A stretch of DNA of 64,000 nucleotides. It comes from Chlorokybus atmophyticus (taxonomy: Eukaryota > Streptophyta > Chlorokybophyceae > Chlorokybales > Chlorokybaceae). The stretch is taken from assembly GCA_009103225.1 (NCBI GenBank), contig RHPI01003366.1, positions 62,001 to 126,000 on the forward strand, written 5' to 3'. The notes beneath the pieces were generated by a model. It saw only the letters and a program-made list of their open reading frames with translations, was not told the origin of the DNA and searched no databases. A program made the position numbers and the translations under genes. Shown here in pieces: positions 24,181-36,106 of the stretch. Position 1 is the stretch's first letter. Each line of letters opens with the position of its first letter.

Positions 24181-25454
24181 CTATTTCTTGGAGAAACCCA
24201 ACCCGTTCTCTTCGGCAAACCTGTTCATGAAGCGCATGAACCTACATCACAAGCGAGCAACAAGATGTAAGCATTTGCCAGCAACATCATGAAGGCGAAT
24301 TTGAGCACAGAAGCTATTGCAAGAGACCTGTCCCATTCGCGGGTATTGCGGAGGGCGAGGCGTGCTTCAATGCGTGTGGGCTTGCCATTGACGAACTTGG
24401 CTGAGACGTCCACTGTGGACAACTCCCCCTCCTCGTCGATGATGTACATGCCCGTGATATCTCCCAGCTCGCCTGCTGCCTCAAACACCGCCGGTTGCTG
24501 TGCGCAAGACAACACATTTCGTCATATTTGGCACACAACAATGGTGGGCATTCAATTCTCCGTTCTTTCTCAAGTGCACACAGTGCTAATGTCTTTTCAC
24601 AAATTACTGCTGTTGGTGCAGCCGACGACAGGGAGCACGTGCTTCTCAGCAGGTGTGCAATGCAATCGTGACACGCATCTCGCGCACAAGTACTATTCAC
24701 AATGTGTTGGTTGCTCACTACAATGCAATGCGACTGACAATTGCCGCCAGCAGCAGCAGCCATTGCGTGCACGCACGCACTCACGTCAAAGAGGAAGATG
24801 GCTGAGCCGTTGCTGCCATCCCTTGAGCGGGTAAGGCGCACGTCCGGTATGCACGGCTCATCAATACCACGGATGAACTGGATGGTTGTCGAAGGAGACG
24901 ATGAGGTGGAAGAAGAAGACGACTGTGCCGCCTGCTGCTGCTCCGCCACCGCCCTCGTCAACGCCCTGCTGCTGCTCCGCCTCTGCGACTGCTGAGACCG
25001 CTTCAAAGCCGCCGCATTGCTCCCGCTGTCCCGCACGCCTGCCAGCCTCAACCTGCTCGCAGCCAAGAACCGAACAATGACACAGACACAGAGTTTTGGC
25101 TCTCTCCTTTCACTCCTCCAACGAATATTTGCTTTGGTTGTGCGACCGCAACCAACACTGCTTTGCTGCTTTGGCTGCTCCGGTCTTAGCACAATGCGCT
25201 CACCTGGCGGAGGAGGCGGCGACCAGTGACTGCTGCTGTGCGCTGCGGCGAGTGCTGCTCTGCGCTGCAATTGCTGTCTGGGGTGCCTACGGACAGGAGG
25301 TCAGTCGAGTCAGTGCTGGGGTCAGCAAGCGGGTGAGAGAGGGGGAATGCGCAGCAGCTGCCAGCTGGGTACGCGCACAGGAGCACGCGCTGCGGCCACT
25401 CACCGCCAAGGCCACACTGCTCAAAGACGCGACGATGGCCGTGGACGCCGCCAT
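24181..25454 (-). CDS. PSB28: Photosystem II reaction centre factor Psb28, plastid precursor
   Basis: Psb28 binds the cytoplasmic/stromal face of photosystem II assembly intermediates near CP47. Exons: 25454-25404, 25286-25204, 25052-24785, 24497-24328, 24241-24181; 633 nt, 210 residues. The first two short exons and the start of exon 3 give an Ala/Ser/Arg/Gln-rich transit peptide beginning [17 protein letters not shown]. The mature part has the family core: [20 protein letters not shown], then [45 protein letters not shown] and the C-terminal [19 protein letters not shown], ending in SKK. Mature length matches cyanobacterial Psb28 (about 110 residues). The start was chosen because this ATG gives a targeting peptide and phases 0, 2, 0, 2 that match at every join; the upstream long frame is only a shadow. 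Confidence 0.95.
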
Positions 25455-27148
25455 TGTGCTGCGCTACTCGCTGACGTCGTCGTCGCCGCCGCCGTCCACA
25501 CCACCACCACTGCCACAAGCACGACCCCAGGCAGCCACGTCGCGGGTGAGGGGCTGAGAGACTGACTGCAAAGTGTGTGGCTGCCTGACAAGATCGATTT
25601 GATCTACTCAAACGCCCCGGCGGCTGTGGAGATAGCCCCTAAATGCCCTACCACACCGTGCCTCATGAGTCATGAGCCATGACGTGTGGCTTATGAGACG
25701 GACTCCAACCAGTTGACTCGGTGAGGGTCTAAATTTGATTGTGCATGTTTTCTTGCGTGGAAGGACTTGGAAGTTGATCAACTTCGTAGAGTTATTGGAT
25801 GTTGTTAGCGCGGTTTTATCACATATTCATAAAATTTATTACACATCCCACATAAGTTGAGGTTCATTGTAACCATTTGTGACGTCGCAATGGGCAACCT
25901 ATTATGGCTAAAAACCCACCTTGTATTGTTGACATTATCAACAAGTCCAAAGTTTGGTGTACGCTTGATTGATAGCACATATCACAAGGTGTAATCATTA
26001 TCGTTGTCAATGATTGTGAAGGATTAAACATGGTTTCGATGTGCATAACCAATGTTTTAAGCTTTTCAACAACAACACATTGGTGCAACATGGCTAAGAC
26101 CTTTTGCACGAAAACGTGGTTTTTATAACATGCCCATAAGTCACATTCATTCGAGTGGCTATATTTGTTAGCTAACTGATCAACATTCATGTGTACGTAT
26201 CAACCAGCATACATCTAAAATGGAATTTAAATGCATGATGAGTTGCAACCAACAATACTTGCATGTTGTAAAAGCATGCAAGTACTGCATCACAAGTAGC
26301 AAATGGCAATTACTACCACTTGTAGTCAGCGACTTTCTACGTGATCACGATGAGGTAATGCACCATCACTTGCCATTTGATGTGAAGAGTGTTCAACACT
26401 CTTCAATTGCATTGTATCAAGTAAAGGAGGTACGTGCCAGCAGGAGTTTGCAGTGCAAAACTCCTTGCAAAGCGCACAAGTATGCCGGGCCACTTGCAGC
26501 ACCACACTCCCCCCACCCCTTGCATGCCCGGCCTTGCTACTGCCTCTGTGTTCGCTTCGGCCCATGTGCTTTAAGTTCAAGGTCTAGTGCTGCTGCTCAT
26601 GCTTACCACCTCCGTCCCGCTTCTCTGCAGCACATTGGCGCAGCACTGCCCCTTGCCCTGCCTTCACCAGAGTCCGTTGTGGTTGCGACGATGTGTTGCA
26701 GTTGACGTTCGGCGCCACACAGCATCGTTCCGCCCATGCAGCAGTGGCGGAAAGCACGGAGTGTGCGTTGTGCATCGCTGCTTGAGGCATGCATGACGAG
26801 GGGCAGGCAATCGGGCAGCGTGAGGAGATGTGGATCTCTTCGTGCAGCAACCGCGCAGGCAGGCAGGCTGGTGGCGCGAGCAACGCCGCCGCCGCCGCCA
26901 CTTGCACGTGACCAGTGCTGCCGCAGGAGTACGTTGCTCAGTTACGGCGTCCCGCCCCGTGACGCTGGCGAGCTGAAGCGTGACCCTCCAATGGCAACTC
27001 GCAGCGCAGATCGCGCCACGTCACCGCTATGGACCCGGACGGAGCGTGACTGCAGCGCAACGCTGCGTTACGCCAGCCAGGCACGCTGGGGCGGGGAGAG
27101 ATGCACGCTCTGCCACGCACCGTGCTGCCGAGAGCGACCACGGGGACC
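25455..27148. other. Divergent spacer between Psb28 and the fibrillin gene
   Basis: 1.7 kb holding both promoters. 25700-26450 is AT-rich and without genes; a minus frame of 108 codons (25864-26190) there has no domain and unlike codon use. 26450-27100 is GC-rich and likely contains the fibrillin leader; several overlapping frames look random. Confidence 0.45.
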
Positions 27149-29422
27149 ATGGCGGCGGCGGTGGCAGCAGTAACGGCGATGCCCTCCCCAGTAGCGGCTG
27201 CTGCTGCTGGGCCGCAGCGGCTACTCAGCTCAAGAGCGGTGAAGCTTCCACGTTCATCTCCACGTCGCCAGCAGCAGGCGCGTCAGCAGCGGCAGCGTCG
27301 CCCCACCGCCGCTGCTCTCAGCACGCAGCGGCAAGAGCAGGAGGAGGCGCCAGTGCCGTCGTCGTCATCCTCGCTCAGCGTCATCAAGGAGGAGCAGGAA
27401 GAGGATGTGCAACTGGATGTGCTGACGGCCAGGGAGAGGCTGCTGGAGCTGGTGGGACGGCTGGAGCAGGGCAGTCGCGGGGCCGGGGCGGCCAAGGAGG
27501 ACGTGCAGGAGGTCAACAGCCTGGTCGCTGTGCTGGAGGAGGACGGAGGCATGGCGGATCCGGTGAGTGGACCGAGGGGAGGGCTGTGTGTTGGAGGGAT
27601 GGGCATGCATGAGCGCATGCAGCATGCACGCACACAAGCATGTACGTACATTTGTGTTTGATTCGTGCGCGACAGGACAGGCTTGTGCACATTGTGGTGA
27701 GCTCTCGCTGTGTGAGTGCAGGCCAGACATCATCTCTACCAGTAGTATAATCAGTGCAGGCGCATGGCGCGCGACGCATGCCACAGATTACTGCACATGC
27801 CGAGTTCAGGCATTGTTACCTGTGTACCATTGCATGAGTGCGAGCTCTCATCATCACAAAGCGATCACCCTAATGTACTCTCTCGTTCATGTGCACGCCG
27901 CCACCCCCTGACACAATCACCAACACCACAGGCCCTGTCCCGCGCGATCGAGGGTCGGTGGCGCCTTGCTTTCTTGACTCGTCCGGGTTCCGCCTCTCCT
28001 ATCCAGCGCACATTCACCTCCGTTGGCGCCTTCCGCGTGTACCAGGAGATCTCTTTGATCACAGACGACCACACCAACAACCCCGACCCCCGCGTGAGCA
28101 ACGTGGTGGTGTTCGGTGACCGCATCGGCGAGCTTCGCGTGCAGGCGGCCGCGTCGGTAGCACCGGATTCGGGCAGTCGCATCGACTTCCGGTTTGATCG
28201 GGCGGCGTTCGAGTTCAAGTTTCTGCCGTTCAAGGTGCCGTACCCGGTGCCGTTCAAGTTGCTAGGAAAAGAGGCGGAGGGGTGGCTAGATACGACGTAC
28301 CTATCGCCCGCGCTGCGACTTTCACGTGGAAACAAGGTTGGTCCACCCTTCTCTTCGCACGTGCATGTGTGCGTGCTTGTGCCTTCATGTGTGTATCTAT
28401 GTCTGTACCTGTGTTCTTGAGTGTGCGGCGGAGTCTCACATACCATATCAACTGCATACAAAGGTGCTGGCTCTCACGTTTCGTGTACTTCTTCTCCAGG
28501 GGTCGTTGTTTGTTCTTGTGAAGGATGATTCACCAAAGGAGCGCTTGCTGAAGGCCATCGAGACCAGCAGCGGCGTGCAGGAAGTACGTGGGTCTGATGA
28601 TGTACATGAGCTGGACGTGCCCACTCCATGCCCTTGTGGTTACATCTCTGTGCCATAGTGGTGAGTCACTGGTGACATGTTGTGTGCGGTGTCACGAGCA
28701 GGCGATAGATGAGCTGGTGCCTCTGAACCCGAGCAAGGCCCCGGCACGCGACAGACGGTTGAAAGGGCGATGGCAGCAGCTGTGGACCAGCCAGGTTTGG
28801 CTGCCATGTGCTGCATTGATGAATAGACTAAGGTGCATGGACCAGGTCGCAGCAGCTGCTGTCCATTGCCATTAGGCATCCAACTCATCCTGCTTGTTTG
28901 CAGGGAAAGAACGCCAACAGGCTGCAGAAGCTTGTGTCAAATGCTTCCAAAAACTATCAGGTAATTGACGATGAGGCCGGTGACGGCAGGTTACTCAACA
29001 TTGCTGAGGTCGCTGGCGGGATCGCCGTCGTTGCCGAGGCTTCATACAGGTACACGGTACATATGCATACACTTGCAGTATAGTTATAGTGAAGTACATG
29101 CCCACGTCGGAGTGGTGTGAGGTGTCAACTCATTTTCTGCTTTGCAGTGTGTCGAGTTCCAACCGCGTGGATGTTGAGATTGATACGGTGCGCATCAAGC
29201 TGGGACCCCTGAATGTGCCTCTTGGACTGAAAGGGGAGGGCTACGTTGACCAGCTGTAAGTGGCATTTTGTAAGCAAGCAAGACATGCGCTGCATGCATC
29301 ACACTGCCTCTTGTCACCTCTTCAGCACGCTCAGCTGTCATGCTGGCAGGTACTTGGACGAGACTTTGAGAGTGAGCCAGGGCAACAAAGGCAGTGTGTT
29401 CATACATAAAAAGGTGTGCTGA
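27149..29422 (+). CDS. Plastid lipid-associated protein with two PAP/fibrillin domains (PAP12/FBN10-like)
   Basis: Fibrillins coat plastoglobules and thylakoid margins and are thought to bind lipids or prenylquinones. Exons: 27149-27562, 27932-28336, 28500-28583, 28702-28794, 28904-29049, 29148-29255, 29350-29422; 1323 nt, 440 residues. Residues 1 to about 55 form an Ala/Arg/Gln-rich transit peptide. Domain 1: RERLLELVGRLEQGS, then GRWRLAFLTRPGS, then GWLDTTYLSPALRLSRGNKG. Domain 2: ERLLKAIETSSGVQEAIDEL, then GRWQQLWTSQGKNANRL, then GYVDQLYLDETLRVSQGNKG. The repeated (G)W/Y-(V/L)-D--YL---LR-S-GNKG ending shows the duplication directly. The ATG at 27149 (context gaccATGG) is preferred over the in-frame ATG at 27101. 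Plant PAP12 has the same two-part layout. Confidence 0.92.
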
Positions 29423-30574
29423 GGGAGCCATTGTAGAGCCTGAATAGTGCCATTCGGGTTAGCTTAGGGGTAGAGAGTTGTTTTGAGTATTTTTTGTGTG
29501 TATGGTGTTGTATATGCGGTTGTTGCAGTTGGTGTGTGGTGGTAGAGTTTAATAAGCAAGTTGGTGTGTCGTGAAACTTTTTGTTACACCTTTTATCTGT
29601 GGGCCTTCAGCATGTGAGCTGCAGTGAATGTGCTTATGTTACTCGCGTTGCGTTCCATGGGGTTCACTACTGGTTTGTGCTCTGCATGCTTTAGTGCAAC
29701 TCAACCTGAACAGGACTCTTTCTTTGACTGGGTCTACAGCATTGTTTCCTGGCGCATGACTACGGCACTTTGAGTTGCTGCACTCATGTCATGTGTGCAT
29801 CAAGAACATGGTGCAGGTAGGTCGCACATGCATGCCACAACCCCCTTGTTGCATTCATCGCACACAAGCACATGCAACAAGGTCTAGCCTGGCAGTGACA
29901 ACCAAGGTCTGTAAGACAAGATCACAGTTCCTTTCTGTCCTGCTCCCCCATCATACTGCTCGCGACATTACTGGATCTGCTTTTCGCGCTGTCGTGTAAG
30001 AAACAACCAACTCCTGCACCAAGCACATCAGTCCAGACTCGTCCATTTCGTTCCCCACACGCCAAGCTGCAATCGCCGCCTGCCTCTCTCTGCTGCCGCA
30101 CACGCGACACCACTGTCTGGACTGGCACACCACAGAAACAACAGCACTAAGACCACTTACACACAAGTCATTTTGTCACGGTGGTGCGAGCGTCGCTTCG
30201 ATTGATTGCTGCGCACGCGCACGCGCCGACAACCGTCGGATGATTTCATCTCACGGCGGTGCTCGCACGACAACGCGTCGACGTGGCCGCACGGCTGCAT
30301 GGCCAGCCGGTCAGGGCGATATTTGCTCTGGCGGGCGGCGATGTTACCTTAGAGACGGCGGCGACGGCGGCGGCGACGGGGTAGTGGGCGAAGACTTGGA
30401 GGTGGCGGCGTGCGGCGAGAGAAACAAAGGGCGTTGGGTTGGGGTTACTGGAATAAGGGGTTGCTTAGATCAATACCTACAGTGGGGCTATGAGGCGTTG
30501 TTAGGTCAGTCCGCCGAGACTTGGAGGAGGATGTGCACTGGGCTGTGATTAGGTCTGTGTGTTGGCGGGGATAC
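29423..30574. other. Spacer upstream of DET1
   Basis: About 1.15 kb between two plus-strand genes, containing the fibrillin 3' untranslated region (TGTG/TGTAA-rich to about 29600) and the DET1 promoter or leader. 30240-30540 is GC-rich with a Gly/Arg-rich frame lacking any domain. Nothing else seen. Confidence 0.4.
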
Positions 30575-31566
30575 ATGGGCCCAAGCGCGACGCAGCAGCA
30601 GCAGCAGCAGGTTCAGACCAAGGCAACTTCTACTTCCCGCCCCTCAGACAACCTGCTGCACAGACTCGTGCAACGAGAAACGTGTGCAGCCCGCCCAAGC
30701 GCCTCTGTACGTACCATCTCATTTCTACTGATGTACAAATAACATTGCAGTTATGCATTGTCGTGCATGCACGCAGCGAGTGTATTTGTTATGTAACACT
30801 TGGTTGACTGGTCAAATGCGTTTCTTGTTGCTGGTAGATAAACCGCGCGCGGACGCTGTACGAAAACATTGTTCCTTCTCATAGCGTCTTCAACGTGGAC
30901 TGCCCAGACGTCAGCTACCGCAAATTCACGCCAGACGGGAGATATCTCATCGCATTCAGCAGAAGCCAACAGGTATGCTGATGTTTTTCCACTCAGTATT
31001 AGTTCTGAGTTGATGGCATTGCAGTCACGTTGCACTCACTCGTTGGGACTTTTTAAATTTGTTGATAGTAAGGTTTGTGCGTTGCCTGTTTTCTTCCATT
31101 GGGCACACTGGTGTTGTAGTACACTCTTGTATATTCACAAAGATTGCAGATTATGCATTACCAACAGTTGGAAGTCCGTGCTCTTGGCCCTGCTGCGGGT
31201 GTGTGTGCGTCCCCTTGTTATCACTGTGTAATCTGGACGCTTCACAGCGTTCCCCAAATCCTAAATACTGTTGGTAGAGGGGTCCTTGCCTGCTGATTAT
31301 GGACACTTGTTTGATGGGCCCACATATTGCAGGAGTTGGTGGTTTTCCGGTACGACGGTTTGCGGTTTTGCTGGCGCGGTGAAGACAACGATGAGGACGA
31401 GCAGATGCGCTACGCGGACCACGCGAAGAAGTTTGAGAACCACTTCACGCACCTGTATTCCAAAGCCCTCACGGGCGGTGCCGAGCTGCTGTGCAAGGAG
31501 TTTCTCCTCATAACATGCAATGGGGAGTTTGCTATCGTGGCATCATCCACCCCACCCGACAGCAGC

Positions 31567-31603
<37 letters not shown>

Positions 31604-33910
31604 GCGATGCCAATGCGATGCCGAAGGTGCCGTCAATGGAGTGCATCACGTTTCATCTGGTGAGGCTGGCCGACGGGCGCATGCTGGACCGAAGGCAATT
31701 CAAGGACGACTTCATACAGCTACCCAACAACGCGGGAGTGTTCTTGTATGAAGACCTGCTCGCCGTGCTCTCCATACGCTACCAGAGCATATATATCCTT
31801 CAGGTGCGTACACGTACACAACACACTTAGCCACAGGAGGTGCACAGTTTTGGCAGCATCGTCACCGTTCCCCTTTTACTGAGGCGACTTGGACAAGGTT
31901 GTTATCGTGCCTAGTAATTTATGTCTCTGCCCAGATTGCATGTTTGTTGAAAGCCCACTGTGGCTGTGCTTGACATTGTCACAATACTTGTCCCGCATGC
32001 AGGTGCGACCTTCAGGGCAGTTGATTGACATCCACACAATCGGCCCGCACTGTCGAGCGGACGACAACCTCGTCATCAGTCTTCAGCTGGAGGTGCGTGT
32101 CCGCAAGTATGTGTGTGATGCTCCTCACGTGCAGCAACTGACACTCTCACCTGTGGCTCAGGCTGAGGCCAGGCACAATAAGGCCACAACAGATACCAAA
32201 CACTGCACCTTCCAGCGTCTCGCGCCGGCGGGACCAGAGTTGCAGGTTGTCCCGTCCATCGCCAGCGCCGGCACGCAGCCCACCGGGACGGGCCGGGGCG
32301 CTGCCGGGGCTGGCAGAGGGCATGCGGACGGTCTCGATGATCAACACACGCACACAACGACTACTACGGGTCATGCGGGAGGTTTCGCACCTGGCTTTGG
32401 TGCGCACTTTGCGGGGAGGGGAACGGCGGCGGCGGCGGCACCTGCGGGTGGGTGGGCTTGCCGGCAGTTGCTGCAGTTGACCGTTTTGTCGTTGTGCTAT
32501 TGTAGCTGAGTTGGTACAGCAGGGGTTGGGCGAGGGCACTATATGGCAGCATTGATGGCGCATGCCGCTTCGCCACCGGCGCAACCGCAGGTGCGTGGGC
32601 GGTTACTTAATCACTGGCTGGAAAGAGAGCGCGTGTGCGTGCGCAAGTGTGGCCTCAGCTGTGTGTTTGTCACCTCATTTTCTGGTGTCATGTGTTCCAG
32701 GCTCCTGATGGGCCTGCAGCTGAGAACGTTGGCAATCATAATAACAATGCCAACAACCAGCACGCCGCGGCAAATGAAGGTGAAAACGCAACAACGGCAG
32801 CTGTGGGTACCGGCAACCAGCCGCTGCCATCAACAACGGCAACCGATGGCCCTTCAGGCAGCAGCAGCGCGCGTGCTTCCCTGTCTCAGCTGACGGGTCT
32901 GAAGCAACGTCTCCTCGCGTTCGTGCACCGTTCCGCTCTGGCGAGCGGCGGCGGCGACGCGGTGGCTCGCTTCCACTACCACCTGAAGCACTACGAGGAG
33001 CTCGCCATGTGGCGCGTGCAGTTCCTCGACCGACACCACCTTCTAGTGAAGTACGGCAGCGTGGAGGGCGTGTTGCAGCGCGCGCACGACCACGCCGCCG
33101 CTGCGGTACAGAACGCCTTCTTCATGGTGTACAACCTCGACACCACGGAGGTGCTGGGCTTTTATCAAAATGCGTCGGACCAGCTGCTGTCGCTATATGA
33201 GAGATTTGGAGACCAGTTTCGGGCGTGTAATCGCGAGCCGCTCACGTTGAGCTACGCATCGTCGCCGAGCAACAACGACTTCGCGCGAGAGCAGCTGCTC
33301 AAACAGAAGGCAGCAGTCTCGCATGGATCGAAGACGAACCGCGCACAGGTTGTGAAGCGGCTGTTGCAGTCGCTGCCGTTCAACGCGCAAGGCTTCAGCC
33401 CCTCGGCGTATTTCGACCAGTCCCTCTTTCAGTTTGATGAAAAGGTACACGGCATCGGAGGATGGTTGTTGTGCTTGCTCACTTAGCTGCGGAAAACAAT
33501 AACAACATCTCATGTTTGCTTGTGCGCATCAACAGTTGATATCGGCATCGGAACAGCCCAAGCCCTTTGTTGAGCACCCCGTGAAGTTTCTCTCGCGTCG
33601 AAAGCCCAACACTCTCAAGTTCAAAATAAATCCCGGTAAGGAGCGCGTTTGCTCCACGCGCATGCCACCTGCAATGTGATGCCTGCATTTGCGTGTGTGA
33701 TGCCATCCTCTATGCAAGAACACTCGTATCTCGGGTTTAAGTGCAAGGAGATGAACTTGCATCACCGTTGTAGGTTTGGATTCTGGAGCAGCGGATGCGC
33801 GCAATAAGCGGCTCGCGTGCTACATCTTCCATCCCATCTTCCCGTTTGCCATATCGCTGCAGCAGGCTTACATGCAGCCGTCACCTATGAACTTCCATCT
33901 TCGCCAATGA
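30575..33910 (+). CDS. DET1: DET1 homologue (De-etiolated 1)
   Basis: DET1 is a nuclear subunit of the COP10-DDB1-DET1 assembly linked to CUL4 ligases; it represses photomorphogenesis in plants and acts on chromatin. Exons: 30575-30706, 30838-30972, 31333-31803, 32003-32092, 32162-32447, 32523-32590, 32701-33444, 33536-33635, 33774-33910; 2163 nt, 720 residues. Family landmarks: NRARTLYENIVPSHS, YRKFTPDGRYLIAFSRSQQE, CKEFLLITCNGEFAIVAS, LYEDLLAVLSIRYQSIYILQ, IDIHTIGPHC, LTGLKQRLLAFVHRSA, KFLSRRKPNTLKFKINPG and the terminal CYIFHPIFPFAISLQQAYMQ. It is longer than plant DET1 (about 540) because of an Asn tract (12 N, 31564-31602) and a Gly/Ala/Asn-rich insertion in exons 5 to 7; the exon 5/6 boundary inside that insertion is the least certain. 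Start at 30575 is preferred; an in-frame ATG lies at 30521. Confidence 0.94.
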
Positions 33911-34838
33911 CTGATGCTGCCGCTGGCTTTGCCAACTGCAGAGTATGTCCTAGTTAGCTTCACTACATAGAAGCTGCCAATATATGAGTGGTTGATGGGG
34001 ATGGTGCTGGAGGACATCCTACGATCGGCAAGTGTGTCTGTGCATATTGCACAGGGTAGGGCTAGCTAGGTAGGTAGTTGATAGACTGCTGGTTGCAAGG
34101 CTATCAACCGAATATTTTCCATTCAACGAGTTGGCGAGTAAGGGAAACTGGTATTGCATACGCCGGCAGGGACTGATGTTGTGGTAAACTTCCGTTGACA
34201 GTGCGGCTGTTTGTGGCAGCCAACAGTACACAATCCCAAACCCGCTTTTCATGTGGCGCGCGCATCTGTGACTGGTTATTTCATTGCGGTCGCTTGGTCG
34301 TTCCCTGCTCAGATCATCACACATGCATACTGCCCATGTTTAGACAATGCACAACTGTCTGCGAGATTGCGTCCAAACAGAGTTGCACATGGCGTGCAAG
34401 TGTAATGCATCAACAATCACGCATGGTAACTGACTGAAGCAAAATCAGCTGGCGCATCTCTCGGACGTGGCTCAACGAACTTACAATAGACCGCGCGGTG
34501 ATCAACAAGTCACAGCTGCTGGTGCTATGCTTACATGAAGCTCATTCCATGCTAGAAGCTCACTTCAAGCCAAGTCGCGTTGATGCGCCTGTTGTGCAAC
34601 TGCCTGCCAATGACCGATCACGAACCACGCATTTCTAGACAGTTGTCAGGAGGGCAGCTGTCGTCGTTCTGCATCTACAACATGCCATCAGCCACGGCAA
34701 CACGCATGCTTGATGGCGCTTTGATGTGGCTGTCAGGCTTGCTATTCGGCATGTGGTACTTGCTGCACATGCTGTGCTCAACCACAGTACGCCATGTCGG
34801 GTGTGTGTACAGAACTGCATGGCACCATACTAGTAAAG
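33911..34838. other. Convergent 3' region, DET1 / CFAP119-like
   Basis: 928 nt between two convergent genes, expected to hold both 3' untranslated regions. Only short frames without domains; no repeat of note. Confidence 0.45.
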
Positions 34839-36106
34839 CTATGAGACTCCTCCTCCTCCTCCTGCTGCTGCTGCTGTTTTCTTTCCTCCTCCTTCCAGCG
34901 CCTCCAGCTTGGCCATCAGGTCCCTCTGCTGCGCCTCAAACTCGCGCCGCATCTCCTCCTGCAGCTGCTCCAGGCGCGACACCACGGCCGACTCGACCTT
35001 CTGAGTGATCTCGTCAGGGATAGCCGCTGCAAGCACGCACAGTGCACACATTCAAGCAGTCGACATGCAGAGAGTCGTGTGCGAATGTGCTATGTGTGCA
35101 GCACCAACAGCCACAGCTCCCTCACCCTCGTATGCCGCGCGTATCTCCGCCTCCTTGGCCTCCTCCTCTGCCTTGAGCCTCCTCTCCTCCTCCTCACGCG
35201 CACGCTCCTGCACACACACAATCAGAACACACGCACGTCGCGCCCTGAGACCCAACAACGCAATATTGCCCACCGCTTCGACGTGCGATCTCTCCACTCT
35301 CCTCCTCTCCCACTCCTCCTCGTCCACGGCCATCGCCAGCGCGGGCGGCACGGGCGGCGGGGACGGGACGTCCGCCCGCGTGGACAAGGAGAGAGACATG
35401 TTGGAAGCGAAGGCGTGCTGGTACAGACGGTAGTGCCGATAGTAACTGCAGATGGAGGAGGAGGAGAGGTTCATGCGTGTTTGTTGTGATGTTGGTGTGA
35501 TGCCATGTCGAGTGTGCCTACGTGTTGAGCGTGTAGTCGGTGATCTTCTCCACGTCTGGGAGAGAGAATATCCCTGTGGAAAAGGGTGGCCGCTGCACGC
35601 TGTGGGTTAACAACAGCGCCTTGAAAAGTGCAAAGCTAGCCGTAGCCGTCAACCTCCCACCTGATACAAACAATCATGTCTTGAGATGGACAGCAGTCAT
35701 ACCAGCATGTTGTGTGTAGATGTGTATATGAAACTCACTGATGGCGTCTTCGTGGTTGCGCTTCAGCACGGATACGAGAGCGGACGTTCTTTCGCGGGAG
35801 AACGCGCATGCGTCGCGGGCGAAGCGCAGCGCGTGGAAGATCATATCGATCACGATCGCGCCTCTGTGCGAGAAAACACCATCCTGATCCATGCGCAGGA
35901 ACTCCGCCAGCTTGCTGCGTGGGTGGGTTGGGTTGCTGCTTGTGTTCGTGTGTGTTTACGTTGTTGGCATCGTGACTGGCTGCTTACGTGCGTGTGAGGG
36001 TGTCGTCGGTGGATGTGGCAGCGAGGTCGTCTAGTTGCGAGCGAGAGAGGTCAGACCACAGCAACACCTTTGCATGCGGGTGGGGGTGCGCCTGCGTCAG
36101 GTGCAT
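34839..36106 (-). CDS. CFAP119/CCDC189-like ciliary protein
   Basis: Relative of the cilia- and flagella-associated protein known as CFAP119 (CCDC189) in animals and FAP119 in Chlamydomonas, found in motile axonemes. Exons: 36106-35988, 35914-35739, 35660-35522, 35445-35274, 35207-35126, 35026-34839; 876 nt, 291 residues. Family-like features: N-terminal KVLLWSDLSRSQLDDL; AIVIDMIFHALRFARD followed by FSRERTSALVSVLKRNHED; then RPPFSTGIFSLPDVEKITDY and YYRHYRLYQHAF, the best conserved stretch; a Pro-rich linker; then charged coiled coil (ERAREEEERRLKAEEEAKEA; LEQLQEEMRREFEAQQRDLM) and an Ala/Gly tail. The start at 36106 is the only ATG that keeps the first conserved block in frame. Implies that the organism builds motile flagella. 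Confidence 0.8.

Noticed and set aside
24314-25270. Minus-strand open frame of 318 codons taken as one exon
   Set aside because: It reads through introns of Psb28; the conserved Psb28 blocks require splicing at 25204/25052 and 24785/24497.
25864-26190. Minus 108-codon frame in an AT-rich island
   Set aside because: No domain, AT-rich codon use unlike all real genes here, no splice or leader support.
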